The notes beneath the pieces are model-generated. The model did not search any database. It had not been told where the DNA came from and was given only the letters and a program-made list of their open reading frames with translations. Shown piece after piece: positions 1-7,009 of a stretch of DNA of 14,419 nucleotides (position 1 is the first letter of the stretch; every line of letters starts with the position of its first letter). The translations under genes and the position numbers were made by a program. The DNA lies in assembly GCA_028286165.1 (NCBI GenBank), contig JAPYMU010000139.1:1-14419 (forward strand), written 5' to 3'. The DNA comes from Spongiicolonus versatilis (GTDB lineage Bacteria; Pseudomonadota; Gammaproteobacteria; Arenicellales; Spongiicolonaceae).

Positions 1-1
1 A

Positions 2-589
2 TACACCGCGCCGTTTTTTGTTTTGCTCTTGGCGTTCATTGCCGGCAGCCGGCGCATCACCTTCACCGATGTCATCATCGTGACCGCCAGCGTGGCCGGT
101 TGTTTTATGCTGTCGTGGGACGGCGGCGCGTGGCTGCGGTTGTCGCCGGGCGTGCTGGTCGGTCTCGCATGCGGGTTGTCGTTTGCGGTCTACAACATGC
201 TCGGCAACGCATGCAAAGCGCACGACATTGGCGCGACTACGGTGACCTTTTATTCGTTCTTCGTCAGTTCATTATTGTGGCTCGCGGCATTGCCGTTTCT
301 CGACTTGCATGCAATCCAATTCACCGCGCAAAGCGTTTGGTTCATCGCCTTCATCGTCGTGTTCGCCACCATGCTGCCGTACTGGCTGCTGTTGTACGGT
401 CTGCGCCAGGTGCATGCGCTGCCGGCCACGGTCATTGGCATGTTGGACCCGCTCACCGCCGGCGTGTTTGCGTATTGGCTGCTCGGCGAAACCTTGACCA
501 CCGCCAATTTGACCGGCATCACCGTCATCATTGTTGCGGTTTGTGTGTTCACGGCCAGGGATGCAAAAGCGCGGGCGGCGGGCGCTTAG
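2..589 (+). CDS. EamA/DMT-family transporter, 5' end outside window
   Basis: This is the C-terminal two thirds of a drug/metabolite-transporter superfamily permease in the inner membrane. The frame is open from the left edge (codons from base 2 read YTAPFFVLLLAF), so the visible ~195 residues lack the first helices; the family is usually near 290 residues with ten helices in two EamA repeats. What remains shows the end of repeat 1 (PFFVLLLAF, then a helix through SVAGCFMLS) and a full repeat 2 with about five helices. Its last part has the typical PATVIGMLDPLTAGVFAYWLLGE-like stretch, in which PL and GE are family hallmarks. The substrate cannot be told. The stop TAG (587-589) overlaps the stop of the leftward truB remnant, so the two genes converge with no space for a separate terminator. 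A TTG at 23 is only an internal leucine, not a start. Confidence 0.85.
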   Translation, partial: YTAPFFVLLLAFIAGSRRITFTDVIIVTASVAGCFMLSWDGGAWLRLSPGVLVGLACGLSFAVYNMLGNACKAHDIGATTVTFYSFFVSSLLWLAALPFLDLHAIQFTAQSVWFIAFIVVFATMLPYWLLLYGLRQVHALPATVIGMLDPLTAGVFAYWLLGETLTTANLTGITVIIVAVCVFTARDAKARAAGA

Positions 590-1156
590 CCGTCGCCGAC
601 CTTCACCAGCAGCGACTCGCGCGCGCAGCCGGCGGGGAGCGCGGCGATGGCGGCGGCGGTGTGGGCCTCGGTGACGGTGAACGGGCCCACTTCGGTGCGG
701 CGCAAGGCGCTGAGGGCGGCGCCGCAGCCCAGAACTTCACCCAGGTCGGCGGCGAAACTGCGCACATAAAATGTACAGCGGCTGCCCGCCGCGCTTGAGG
801 GCCGAGAACATGGGCGGCACCTGCAGAATCTCGCCGCGAAATCGGCCGAGGGCCGCCGCCACCTCAGCCGCGCCAGCCGCCACCTCGCGCCGCGCCGTAA
901 CAGTGCCGTCGGCATCAAAGCTGTCGGTGGTGACGCCGAGGGTGAGGGTGGCGCGGTAGGTTTTGTCCATGGCGGTCAGCCGGCCGGCGGCCTTGGTCGC
1001 CTTGCCGAAGCACAGCAGCAGCAGGCCGGTGGCCAGGGGATCCAAAGTGCCGCAGTGGCCGGCCTTGGCGTTGGCGAACAGGCGGCGCACGTTTTGCAGC
1101 GCGCGGTTGGAGGTGATGCCGGCCGGTTTGTCCAGCAGCAGCAGGCCGGTGGCCAC
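586..1156 (-). pseudogene. truB: tRNA pseudouridine-55 synthase, internally deleted and frameshifted
   Basis: TruB makes pseudouridine 55 in the T-loop of tRNAs. The first part (GTG at 1156, three bases after the rbfA stop) is clearly TruB: LLLLDKPAGITSN, the catalytic-Asp motif GTLDPLATGLLL, KTYRATLTLG and PPMFSALKRGGQPLY. Near 770-775 the frame then goes wrong and ends at 737 after 139 residues. The next recognisable TruB sequence, FYVRSFAADLGEVLGCGAALSALRR, lies in another frame of the same strand and stops at 586. In E. coli TruB about 41 residues separate the motifs matching QPLY and YVRS; here they abut, so roughly 125 bases are gone and the loss is not a multiple of three. The part after LRRTEVGPF is only about 30 residues, so the C-terminal domain is also missing. 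The whole region spans about 190 codons against about 300 in the family. An assembly error is possible; otherwise this is a broken gene. Confidence 0.85.
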
Positions 1157-1159
1157 GGT

Positions 1160-1495
1160 TCAGCCGACCGCGTCTTCGATCAGCCGCGCCAGCCGCGCAC
1201 CGCGCTCCGGGGTGCGGTCCAAATGAAAGCGCAACTCCGGCGTCACCCGCAGGTTCAACCGGCGCGCCATCTCGCGGCGGAGAAATTTGTCGGCGCCGCG
1301 CAATGCATCCACCACGCCGCCACCGCCGTCACTCTCACCGCCGCGCACATACACCGTGGCCACGCGCAAATCGCGGCTGAGTTTGACCGCGGTGACGGTG
1401 GCCAGGGCGACGCGCGGGTCGGTCAACTCGGATGCGATCAGGCGCGCCATCTCGCGGTGCACCAGCGCGGCAACCCGGCGGACGCGCTCGCTCAC
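1160..1495 (-). CDS. rbfA: 30S ribosome-binding factor A
   Basis: RbfA binds the 30S subunit late in assembly, helps 16S rRNA 5'-end maturation, and is needed in the cold in E. coli. The 111-residue product has the expected single KH-like fold sequence: RVRRVAALVHREMARLIASEL at the N-terminus, the DPRV turn, LSRDLRVATVYV in the middle and LRVTPELRFHLDRTPE near the end. The start chosen is GTG at 1495, which overlaps the infB stop as GTGA. A longer frame reaches 1582 but would lie inside infB and adds nothing RbfA-like. The stop TGA (1160-1162) is three bases before the truB GTG and in the same frame. Length is close to the family norm of about 115-135 residues. No strong Shine-Dalgarno is visible, which fits coupled translation from infB. 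Confidence 0.93.
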   Translation of the reverse strand: MSERVRRVAALVHREMARLIASELTDPRVALATVTAVKLSRDLRVATVYVRGGESDGGGGVVDALRGADKFLRREMARRLNLRVTPELRFHLDRTPERGARLARLIEDAVG

Positions 1496-3924
1496 AGCGT
1501 CTTCGGCACTTCCACCGAGTGGTAAATTTCCAGCCGGTCGGCGGCGCGCAGGTCGTTGTAGTTTTTGATGGCGATGCCGCATTCCATGCCGTGTTTGACT
1601 TCGGCCACGTCCTCCTTGAAGCGCCGCAGCGAGGCGACCCGGCCGCTGTAAATCACCGTGTTGTCGCGCAGCACCCGCACCTCGGCGTCGCGGCGCACGG
1701 TGCCGTCACTGACATAGCAGCCGGCCACCGCCAGTCCGGAGATGCGGAACACCTCCCGCACATCGGCGCTGGCCAGAATGGTCTCTTCCACCACCGGTTT
1801 CAGCATGCCGCGCAGCAGGTCGCGAACTTCATCCAGCGCCTGGTAGATGACGCCGTGGTAGCGCACGTCCACGGCGTTGTTTTCCAGCGCACGGGCGGCG
1901 GCGGCATCGGCGCGTACGTTGAAGGCGACCACCACCGCGCCGGCGGCGGCGGCCAGGTTGATGTCGGATTCGTTGATGCCGCCCACCGCGCTGTGGATGA
2001 TGTTGACCGCCACCTCAGTGCCGTCGCCGGCCAGTTTGCCGCAGGCGTCAGCCAGCGCCTCCACCGAGCCTTGCACATCGGCCTTGATTAACAGGTTCAA
2101 CGTGCCGCCCTCATCAGCGCCGATGGCGTCGGCGCCCATGCGCGCGTGGCTGTTCAGAATCGCCGCCTGCTGGCGGGCGTGGCGGGCGTCTTTGTGGCGG
2201 CCCTGGCGGAACACCGCCACCTCGCGCGCGCGCCGCTCGTCGCCCACCCGCATGAATTGCTCGCCCGCCGCCGGCACCCCGGACAGGCCCTGCACCTCCA
2301 CCGGCGCCGAGGGCCCGGCTTCGGTGACGGCGCCGCCGAATTCGTCGCGCATGGCGCGGGCGCGGCCGCTTTCCCGGCCGGCCAGCAGCACATCCCCGGC
2401 GCGCAGCAGGCCCTCGCGCACCAGCAGCGTGGCCACCGGCCCGCGCCCCCGGTCCAGCCGCGCCTCCACCACCACCCCGGCCGCCGGGCCGTCGGCGGCG
2501 GCGCGCAGGTCCAGCAACTCGGCCTGCAGCATCACCGCCTCCAGCAGCGCATCCATGCCGGCGCCGGTCTTCGCCGACACCGGCACCAGCAGCACGTCGC
2601 CGCCGAACTCCTCGGTCACCACCTCATGGCCGGCCAGTTCCTGCCGCACCGCGCCCGGGTCGGCGCCCTCCTTGTCCATTTTGTTCACCGCCACCACGAT
2701 GGGCACCTCGGCGCTGCGGGCGTGGCGGATGGCCTCCACCGTTTGCGGCTTGACCCCGTCATCCGCGGCCACCACCAAAATGACCAGGTCGGTGGCGCCG
2801 GCGCCGCGCGCGCGCATGGCGCTGAACGCCTCGTGGCCCGGGGTGTCCAGAAAGGTGATGTCGCCGCGCGCGGTGGCCACCCGGTAGGCGCCGATGTGCT
2901 GGGTGATGCCGCCGGCCTCGGCGGCGGCGACGCGGGTTTTGCGCAGATAGTCCAGCAGCGAAGTTTTGCCGTGGTCCACATGCCCCATCACCGTCACCAC
3001 CGGCGGCCGCGGGCGCAACTCGCGCTCGGCATCGGCGCCGGTCAGGCCTTGCAGCAGCGCCTCCGGATCGCTGGCGCCGGCCAGGTCGGCGGTGTGGCCC
3101 ATTTCCTCCACCATGATGGCGGCGGTTTCCTGGTCCAGCATTTGGTTGATGGTCGCCATGCTGCCCATTTCCATCAACTTGCGGATTAAATCCGCGGCCT
3201 TCACCGACATGGCCTCGGCCAGGTCGCCGACGCTGATGGTTTCGGGCACCACCACGCGCCGCACCACCGGCTCGGTGGGGGCGGCGAAGGCGCCGTGCTG
3301 CGAGGCCAGGGTGGCCTGCACCTTGCGCGGCTTGCGCGCCTGTTTTTTGCGCCGCCGCTGCCGCCGCTTGTCCTGCGACAGGCGCAACTCGCTGCGCCGC
3401 CGCTCCTTGGCCTTGCGCGCCAGTTTGCGGTCTTTGTCACTGGGCGCGGGCTTGGCTTTGCCGTCGGCGGTGGCGGTGGCGGGCGCGGCGGAAACGGTGG
3501 CTGCAGGGCCGGGGGCGGTGGTTTCGGCGGCGGGAACGGTGGTTGCAGACTCGGGAACGGTGCCGTCGGCGGCGGAAGCGGCCGGTGCAGTGTCGGAGGC
3601 GGCGGTTGCGGCGGCCGGCATGGCGGCCGCGCGGCGCGGGCGTTTTTTCAGCGCGCGCTTTTTGCGCACCACCACTTCAATAGTGTTGACCGCCCCGCCG
3701 CGCGCGGTTTCCTTGATGGTGCGGCTGGTGACCAAACTGCCGCCGCCGTCGCCGCTGGGCAGTTCCACATCGCGCAGGTGCGCCATGAATTTCAACTTTT
3801 CGGCGCGACTCAGGGTGTCGTCGGAGGTTTTGCCGGTGATGCCGATGCCGGCCAGTTGGGCGATGGCCTCGTCCACGCCGAGGCGGGCCAGGGCGGCGAT
3901 TCTTTTGACCGTGTCGCCGCTCAT
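1492..3924 (-). CDS. infB: translation initiation factor IF-2
   Basis: IF-2 is the GTPase that brings formyl-Met-tRNA to the 30S P site and promotes subunit joining. The 810-residue product starts with an IF2 N-terminal helical domain (residues about 4-50). An Ala/Pro/Thr-rich linker (about 98-160) and a very basic Arg/Lys stretch (about 164-201) follow, then a second N-terminal module (about 227-275, ending MATINQMLDQETA). The GTPase domain has G1 GHVDHGKT (314-321), G3 DTPGH (360-364), G4 NKMD (414-417) and G5 SAK (450-452). The C-terminal domains run to VRVLRDNTVIYSG, SLRRFKEDV and GMECGIAIKNYND. The ATG at 3924 overlaps the nusA stop as ATGA, and the infB stop overlaps the rbfA GTG. A longer frame to 4065 runs into nusA and is not IF-2-like. 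Compared with E. coli (890 residues) only the linker is shorter and of different composition. Confidence 0.97.
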   Translation of the reverse strand: MSGDTVKRIAALARLGVDEAIAQLAGIGITGKTSDDTLSRAEKLKFMAHLRDVELPSGDGGGSLVTSRTIKETARGGAVNTIEVVVRKKRALKKRPRRAAAMPAAATAASDTAPAASAADGTVPESATTVPAAETTAPGPAATVSAAPATATADGKAKPAPSDKDRKLARKAKERRRSELRLSQDKRRQRRRKKQARKPRKVQATLASQHGAFAAPTEPVVRRVVVPETISVGDLAEAMSVKAADLIRKLMEMGSMATINQMLDQETAAIMVEEMGHTADLAGASDPEALLQGLTGADAERELRPRPPVVTVMGHVDHGKTSLLDYLRKTRVAAAEAGGITQHIGAYRVATARGDITFLDTPGHEAFSAMRARGAGATDLVILVVAADDGVKPQTVEAIRHARSAEVPIVVAVNKMDKEGADPGAVRQELAGHEVVTEEFGGDVLLVPVSAKTGAGMDALLEAVMLQAELLDLRAAADGPAAGVVVEARLDRGRGPVATLLVREGLLRAGDVLLAGRESGRARAMRDEFGGAVTEAGPSAPVEVQGLSGVPAAGEQFMRVGDERRAREVAVFRQGRHKDARHARQQAAILNSHARMGADAIGADEGGTLNLLIKADVQGSVEALADACGKLAGDGTEVAVNIIHSAVGGINESDINLAAAAGAVVVAFNVRADAAAARALENNAVDVRYHGVIYQALDEVRDLLRGMLKPVVEETILASADVREVFRISGLAVAGCYVSDGTVRRDAEVRVLRDNTVIYSGRVASLRRFKEDVAEVKHGMECGIAIKNYNDLRAADRLEIYHSVEVPKTL

Positions 3925-5558
3925 GGCGTCTCCGCCGGCGGTGAGGGCCGGCGCGTGGCGGAGTCGATGAGCGCGCCGTCGGCGCCTTCCTCGGAATCGG
4001 CAAACCACGGCTCGCGCGCCAGCATGATGAACACGCGCGCATCGGGCTCGGGAATTTCCGGGCACAACTCCAGCAACTCGTCCACCGCAAACTCGGCCAG
4101 CGCGGCCAGGTCGGTGACGCCGCCCGCGGCCAGCATGCCGGCGATGCGCGGGGTCATGCCTTCCAGGTCCAGCAACTCCTGCGCCGGCTTCGGCTTCTCC
4201 TTGTCGGCGGCGACCTGCGCCAGGAGGCCGTCCTCGGCGCGGCTGCAGATGTTGTCCACCATGGCCTCGTCAAACTCGTCGATGGCCAGCAGGTCGGCGC
4301 GGTCGCCGAACACGATGTCGTCCAGCGTGGTGTAGCCTTTCTGCACCAGAATTTCGGCCACATCCTCGTCAATGGTCAACTGTTTGCGCAACCGCTCGCG
4401 CACCTCGGCGCTTTCGCTTTCGGCTTTTTTGCCGGCCTCCTCCTCGGTGAGGATGTTGATCTCCCAGCCGGTCAACTGCGATGCCAGCCGCACGTTCTGC
4501 CCGCCGCTGCCGATGGCGCGCGACAACTGCTCCTCCTCCACCACCACGTCCACCTCGTTGGTTTCCTCGTTGAGAATCAGCGAGCGCACCTCGGCCGGGG
4601 TCAGCGCGCGTTTGATGAACAGGGACGGGTCGTCGGACCAGTGCACGATGTCCACGCGCTCGCCGGCGATCTCGCCGGACACGCTCTGCACCCGGGAGCC
4701 CTGGATGCCGACACAGGCGCCCACCGGGTCCACCTTGTGGTCGTTGGAGTGCACCGCAATCTTGGAACGGTGGCCGCCGGGGTCGCGCGCGGCGCCGCGA
4801 ATTTCAATCAGGCCGTCGCCGGCCTCCGGCACCTCCAACTGGAACAACTTAATCAGAAACTCCGGGCACACCCGGTCCAGGGACAGCACCGGCCCGCGCG
4901 GCTGCGGCGCGACCTCGGTGAGGATGGCGCGCACCCGGTCGCCGGGGCGCAGGCCCTCGCGCGGGATCATCGCCGACTTGCGCAGGATGGCCTCGGCGCC
5001 CTCGATATCCACGATGGCGTCGCCGCGGTCCAGCCGCTTGACCACGCCGGAAACCATGTCGCCGTCGCGGCCGTTGAACTTGCGCACCACATTGAGGCGC
5101 TCGGCCTCGCGGATTTTCTGCATGATGACCTGCTTGGCGGCCTGGGTGGCGATGCGGCCCACGTCCACCGGCGGAATGGCCTCCTCGATTACGTCGCCGA
5201 TGGCGGCGTCCGGCTTGCGCTTCGTGGCATCGGCCAGGGACAGCTGGCGTTCCGGGAACTCCACCTCGCCGTCGGCGACCACCTCCCACTGGTTGAAAGC
5301 CTGGTGGGTGCCGCTGCGGCGGTGGATGGCGACACGCACGCCGAAGTCGCGCTTCTCGTCGATCTCGGCCTGGGCCTTTTCCATGGCGGCGGCATCGGCC
5401 GGCGAATCGGCGCGCGCCGGCCGGCCCACATCGCGGCCCTGGTGCTTGCGGATGGCGGTGGCCAGGGCGGCTTCCACCGCCTGAAAAATGATCTCCTTTT
5501 CCAGGTCCTTCTCGCGCGACACCACATCCACAATCATCAGAATTTCTTTCGGATCCAT
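3921..5558 (-). CDS. nusA: transcription termination/antitermination factor NusA
   Basis: NusA binds RNA polymerase and nascent RNA, and modulates pausing, termination and antitermination. The 545-residue product has the NTD (MDPKEILMIVDVVSREK onward), an S1 domain (about 163-230, with GDMVSGVVKR), KH1 (GACVGIQGSRVQSVSGE, about 280-296), KH2 (AIGSGGQNVRLASQLTGW, about 348-365) and two acidic helix-hairpin-helix repeats (about 393-450 and 461-520). The acidic repeats are typical of gammaproteobacterial NusA. The ATG at 5558 is chosen over a frame reaching 5822 because the family's first residues begin there and GAGGTGA lies six bases upstream. The stop overlaps the infB start. Two oddities are visible: an extra stretch of about 25-30 residues in the NTD (roughly 41-69, Ala/Asp/Glu-rich), and a tail of about 25 residues after the second acidic repeat. 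Confidence 0.97.
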   Translation of the reverse strand: MDPKEILMIVDVVSREKDLEKEIIFQAVEAALATAIRKHQGRDVGRPARADSPADAAAMEKAQAEIDEKRDFGVRVAIHRRSGTHQAFNQWEVVADGEVEFPERQLSLADATKRKPDAAIGDVIEEAIPPVDVGRIATQAAKQVIMQKIREAERLNVVRKFNGRDGDMVSGVVKRLDRGDAIVDIEGAEAILRKSAMIPREGLRPGDRVRAILTEVAPQPRGPVLSLDRVCPEFLIKLFQLEVPEAGDGLIEIRGAARDPGGHRSKIAVHSNDHKVDPVGACVGIQGSRVQSVSGEIAGERVDIVHWSDDPSLFIKRALTPAEVRSLILNEETNEVDVVVEEEQLSRAIGSGGQNVRLASQLTGWEINILTEEEAGKKAESESAEVRERLRKQLTIDEDVAEILVQKGYTTLDDIVFGDRADLLAIDEFDEAMVDNICSRAEDGLLAQVAADKEKPKPAQELLDLEGMTPRIAGMLAAGGVTDLAALAEFAVDELLELCPEIPEPDARVFIMLAREPWFADSEEGADGALIDSATRRPSPPAETP

Positions 5559-5562
5559 TATG

Positions 5563-5569
5563 TCACCTC
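5563..5569 (-). promoter_or_regulatory. Shine-Dalgarno of nusA, inside the rimP stop
   Basis: Read on the minus strand this is GAGGTGA followed by CATA and the nusA ATG at 5558. The last three bases (TGA, 5565-5563) are also the rimP stop codon, so ribosomes finishing rimP sit on the nusA site. It supports 5558 as the nusA start rather than the longer open frame. Confidence 0.8.
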
Positions 5570-6114
5570 GCGGTTTGTTTGCGCCGCCGGCTGCCCGGCG
5601 CGGCGCGTGCATTGGCGGGCCATTCCACAACCAGGCGCGCCGTTTGTATGTCCTCCAGCGGCAGGCGGTAAACTTCACCGTCCACCTCCACCTCCACCAC
5701 TTCCGCCTCCCCCGCCACTTCCGCCCCGGCGGCCAGCGCCAGCAGGCGGCCGACAAAACGCCGCCGGCCGAGGTGGTAGCCGCCGGTGCGGATGCGCACC
5801 AGGCGGCCGGCATGGCGGTCAAAGTGCTCCCGCTTCACCAGCGGGCGCTCCACCCCCGGCGATGACACCTCCAGTGTGTACGCCCGGCCGAGGACGGCGG
5901 CGGCCTCAGCCTCAGCCTCGGCGGTGTCCAGCACCGCGCTCAGCCGGCGGCTCACCGCCTCGCAGTCGCCGAGTGCGATGCCGTGCTCGGCATCGATGGT
6001 GACGCGCAGAATCCTGCCGCCGGCGCCGCCGATGGCCTCCACCAGCAGCAACTCGTAGCCCAGCCCGGCCACCGCCGGCTCCAGCACCCCGCGCAACTTG
6101 TCCGCCGCCGCCAT
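5563..6114 (-). CDS. rimP: ribosome maturation factor RimP
   Basis: RimP assists 30S subunit maturation and is usually the first protein gene before nusA. The 183-residue product shows LEPAVAGLGYELLLVE near residue 11, the RVTIDAEHGIALGDCEAVSR block (about 37-56), then the signature YTLEVSSPGVERPL (about 79-92). A C-terminal SH3-like domain follows, with DGEVYRLPLEDIQTARLV. The tail after it is Arg/Lys-rich and longer than in E. coli RimP (150 residues). The ATG at 6114 is preferred: a GGAGG lies nine bases upstream, and the alternative start at 6162 would add a Gly/Glu-rich stretch made by a GGTGAG-type repeat and would run back into the terminator hairpin. The stop is four bases before the nusA ATG. 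The order tRNA-rimP-nusA matches E. coli metY-rimP-nusA. Confidence 0.95.
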   Translation of the reverse strand: MAAADKLRGVLEPAVAGLGYELLLVEAIGGAGGRILRVTIDAEHGIALGDCEAVSRRLSAVLDTAEAEAEAAAVLGRAYTLEVSSPGVERPLVKREHFDRHAGRLVRIRTGGYHLGRRRFVGRLLALAAGAEVAGEAEVVEVEVDGEVYRLPLEDIQTARLVVEWPANARAAPGSRRRKQTAR

Positions 6115-6160
6115 CGCCGTCGCCTCCGCCTCGCCCTCACCCTCACCGTGCACAAAGCAC

Positions 6161-6184
6161 AAAAAACCCCGTAAAAAACGGGGT
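6161..6184 (-). terminator. intrinsic terminator between initiator tRNA and rimP
   Basis: On the minus strand the sequence reads ACCCCGT, five T, ACGGGGT, then a run of five T. This is a perfect 7-bp stem with a short loop and a U-tract. It lies 17 bases after the tRNA CCA end and 47 bases before the rimP ATG. It would release most tRNA transcripts while letting some polymerase continue into rimP-nusA-infB, the layout known for E. coli metY. The plus strand of the same hairpin lacks a T-run. Confidence 0.8.
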
Positions 6185-6200
6185 CACAGGCCATCATCCT

Positions 6201-6277
6201 TGGTTGCGGGGGCAGGATTCGAACCTGCGACCTTCGGGTTATGAGCCCGACGAGCTGCCAGACTGCTCCACCCCGCA
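6201..6277 (-). tRNA. metY: initiator tRNA-fMet (CAT)
   Basis: The minus strand folds as a complete cloverleaf of 77 bases including an encoded CCA (6203-6201). The anticodon arm reads GTCGGGCTCATAACCCGA: a CAT anticodon on a stem with three consecutive G-C pairs, the mark of initiator tRNAs. The D-stem has the initiator-type A11-U24 pair, and the T-arm is GCAGG-TTCGAAT-CCTGC. The acceptor stem is TGCGGGG with CCCCGCA, so the first pair is U1-A72 instead of the usual bacterial C1xA72 mismatch. Its place before rimP-nusA-infB equals E. coli metY, and the symbol is given on that basis. Confidence 0.97.
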
Positions 6278-6284
6278 AACTTAA

Positions 6285-6333
6285 CTTGGGGAGTATAGAA
6301 CAAATTTGGAAGCCGGGCAAGAAAAATTTTTTG
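6285..6333 (-). promoter_or_regulatory. promoter of the initiator tRNA / nusA operon with UP-like element
   Basis: On the minus strand there is TTGCCC (6320-6315), a 17-base spacer and TATACT (6297-6292), a good sigma-70 promoter. Directly upstream of the -35 is an A-run followed by a T-run (6332-6322), as in UP elements that bind the polymerase alpha subunit. The bases after the -10 are CCCC (6291-6288), a GC-rich discriminator like those of stringently controlled stable-RNA promoters. The predicted start is near 6285, a few bases before the tRNA. It is the only strong promoter seen for the tRNA-rimP-nusA-infB-rbfA-truB operon. Confidence 0.75.
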
Positions 6334-6359
6334 CCGGTTTTCGGGCGGCTTCCGCGGCC

Positions 6360-7009
6360 TCAGCCCGGCCGCCGGGCGGGCAGGGTGAGATAGACGGCGG
6401 TGGCGATAATCAGCGCGATGCCGGTCCACGTCCACAGGTCGGGCAGGTCGCCGAACAGGAGGTAGCCGATGGCCGTCGCCATGACGATTTCGGTGTAGTT
6501 GAACGGGGCGACGAAAGAGGCGTCGGCGTACTCAAAGGATTTAATCAGCAGAAAATGCCCGCCGGTGGCGGCGGCGCCGATGCCGGCCATCAGCAGCCAG
6601 TCGCCGGGCGATGGCCACACCCAGACCAGCGGCGCCACCAGCGACAGCACCGCCAGCGGCACCAGCGACTGGTACACCAGGGTGACCAGCGGTGGCGCGG
6701 TGCCGCTTAGCAGGCGGGTTTCGCGCAGGTACATTGTGAACGCAAATGCCGCGCCCAAGGCCAGCAAACTGGCCCAGTGAAACGAGGCAAAGCCGGGGCG
6801 GACAATCAGCAGCACCGCGACAAAACCAACCGACACCGCCAGCCAGCGGTCAACGCCCACGCGCTCGCCGAGGGTGAACCGCGACAGCAGCACCAGCAGT
6901 ATCGGCGAGGTGAACAGCAGCGCGATGGCGTCGGCCAAAGGGGCAGCATCTGCATCGCGCACACGGCGAGCAGCGCCGCGGTCCACGAGTTGCGCTGCGG
7001 CGGCGTCAT
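6360..7009 (-). pseudogene. EamA-type transporter, N-terminally deleted and frameshifted
   Basis: The region encodes the last ~200 residues of an EamA/DMT permease: PLADAIALLFTSPILLVLLS, then helices through VDRWLAVSVGFVAVLLIVRPG, a full second EamA repeat with FNYTEIVMATAIGYLLFGD, and an end at LPARRPG. The N-terminal two helices are absent. The part just before PLADA is in a different frame: an ATG at 7009 starts MTPPQRNSWTAALLAVCAMQMLPL, and at about 6940-6945 the reading must shift to reach ADAIALL. That ATG overlaps the stop of the upstream AsmA-like gene as ATGA. The third helix also looks about ten residues short. In the C-terminal frame a GTG at 6986 gives a 208-residue product, but its first 15 residues are not family-like. 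The sequence suggests a decayed last gene of the yadGH operon; an indel error in the assembly is the alternative. Confidence 0.7.

Noticed and set aside
1432..6002. Long plus-strand frames opposite infB and nusA
   Set aside because: They are His/Arg/Ala-rich mirror frames caused by GC-rich third positions of the genuine minus-strand genes.
6312..6341. CCGGGCAAGAAAAATTTTTT palindrome as terminator of the EamA remnant
   Set aside because: No T-run follows on the minus strand. The A/T core lies just upstream of the tRNA -35 box, so an UP-like element explains it better.
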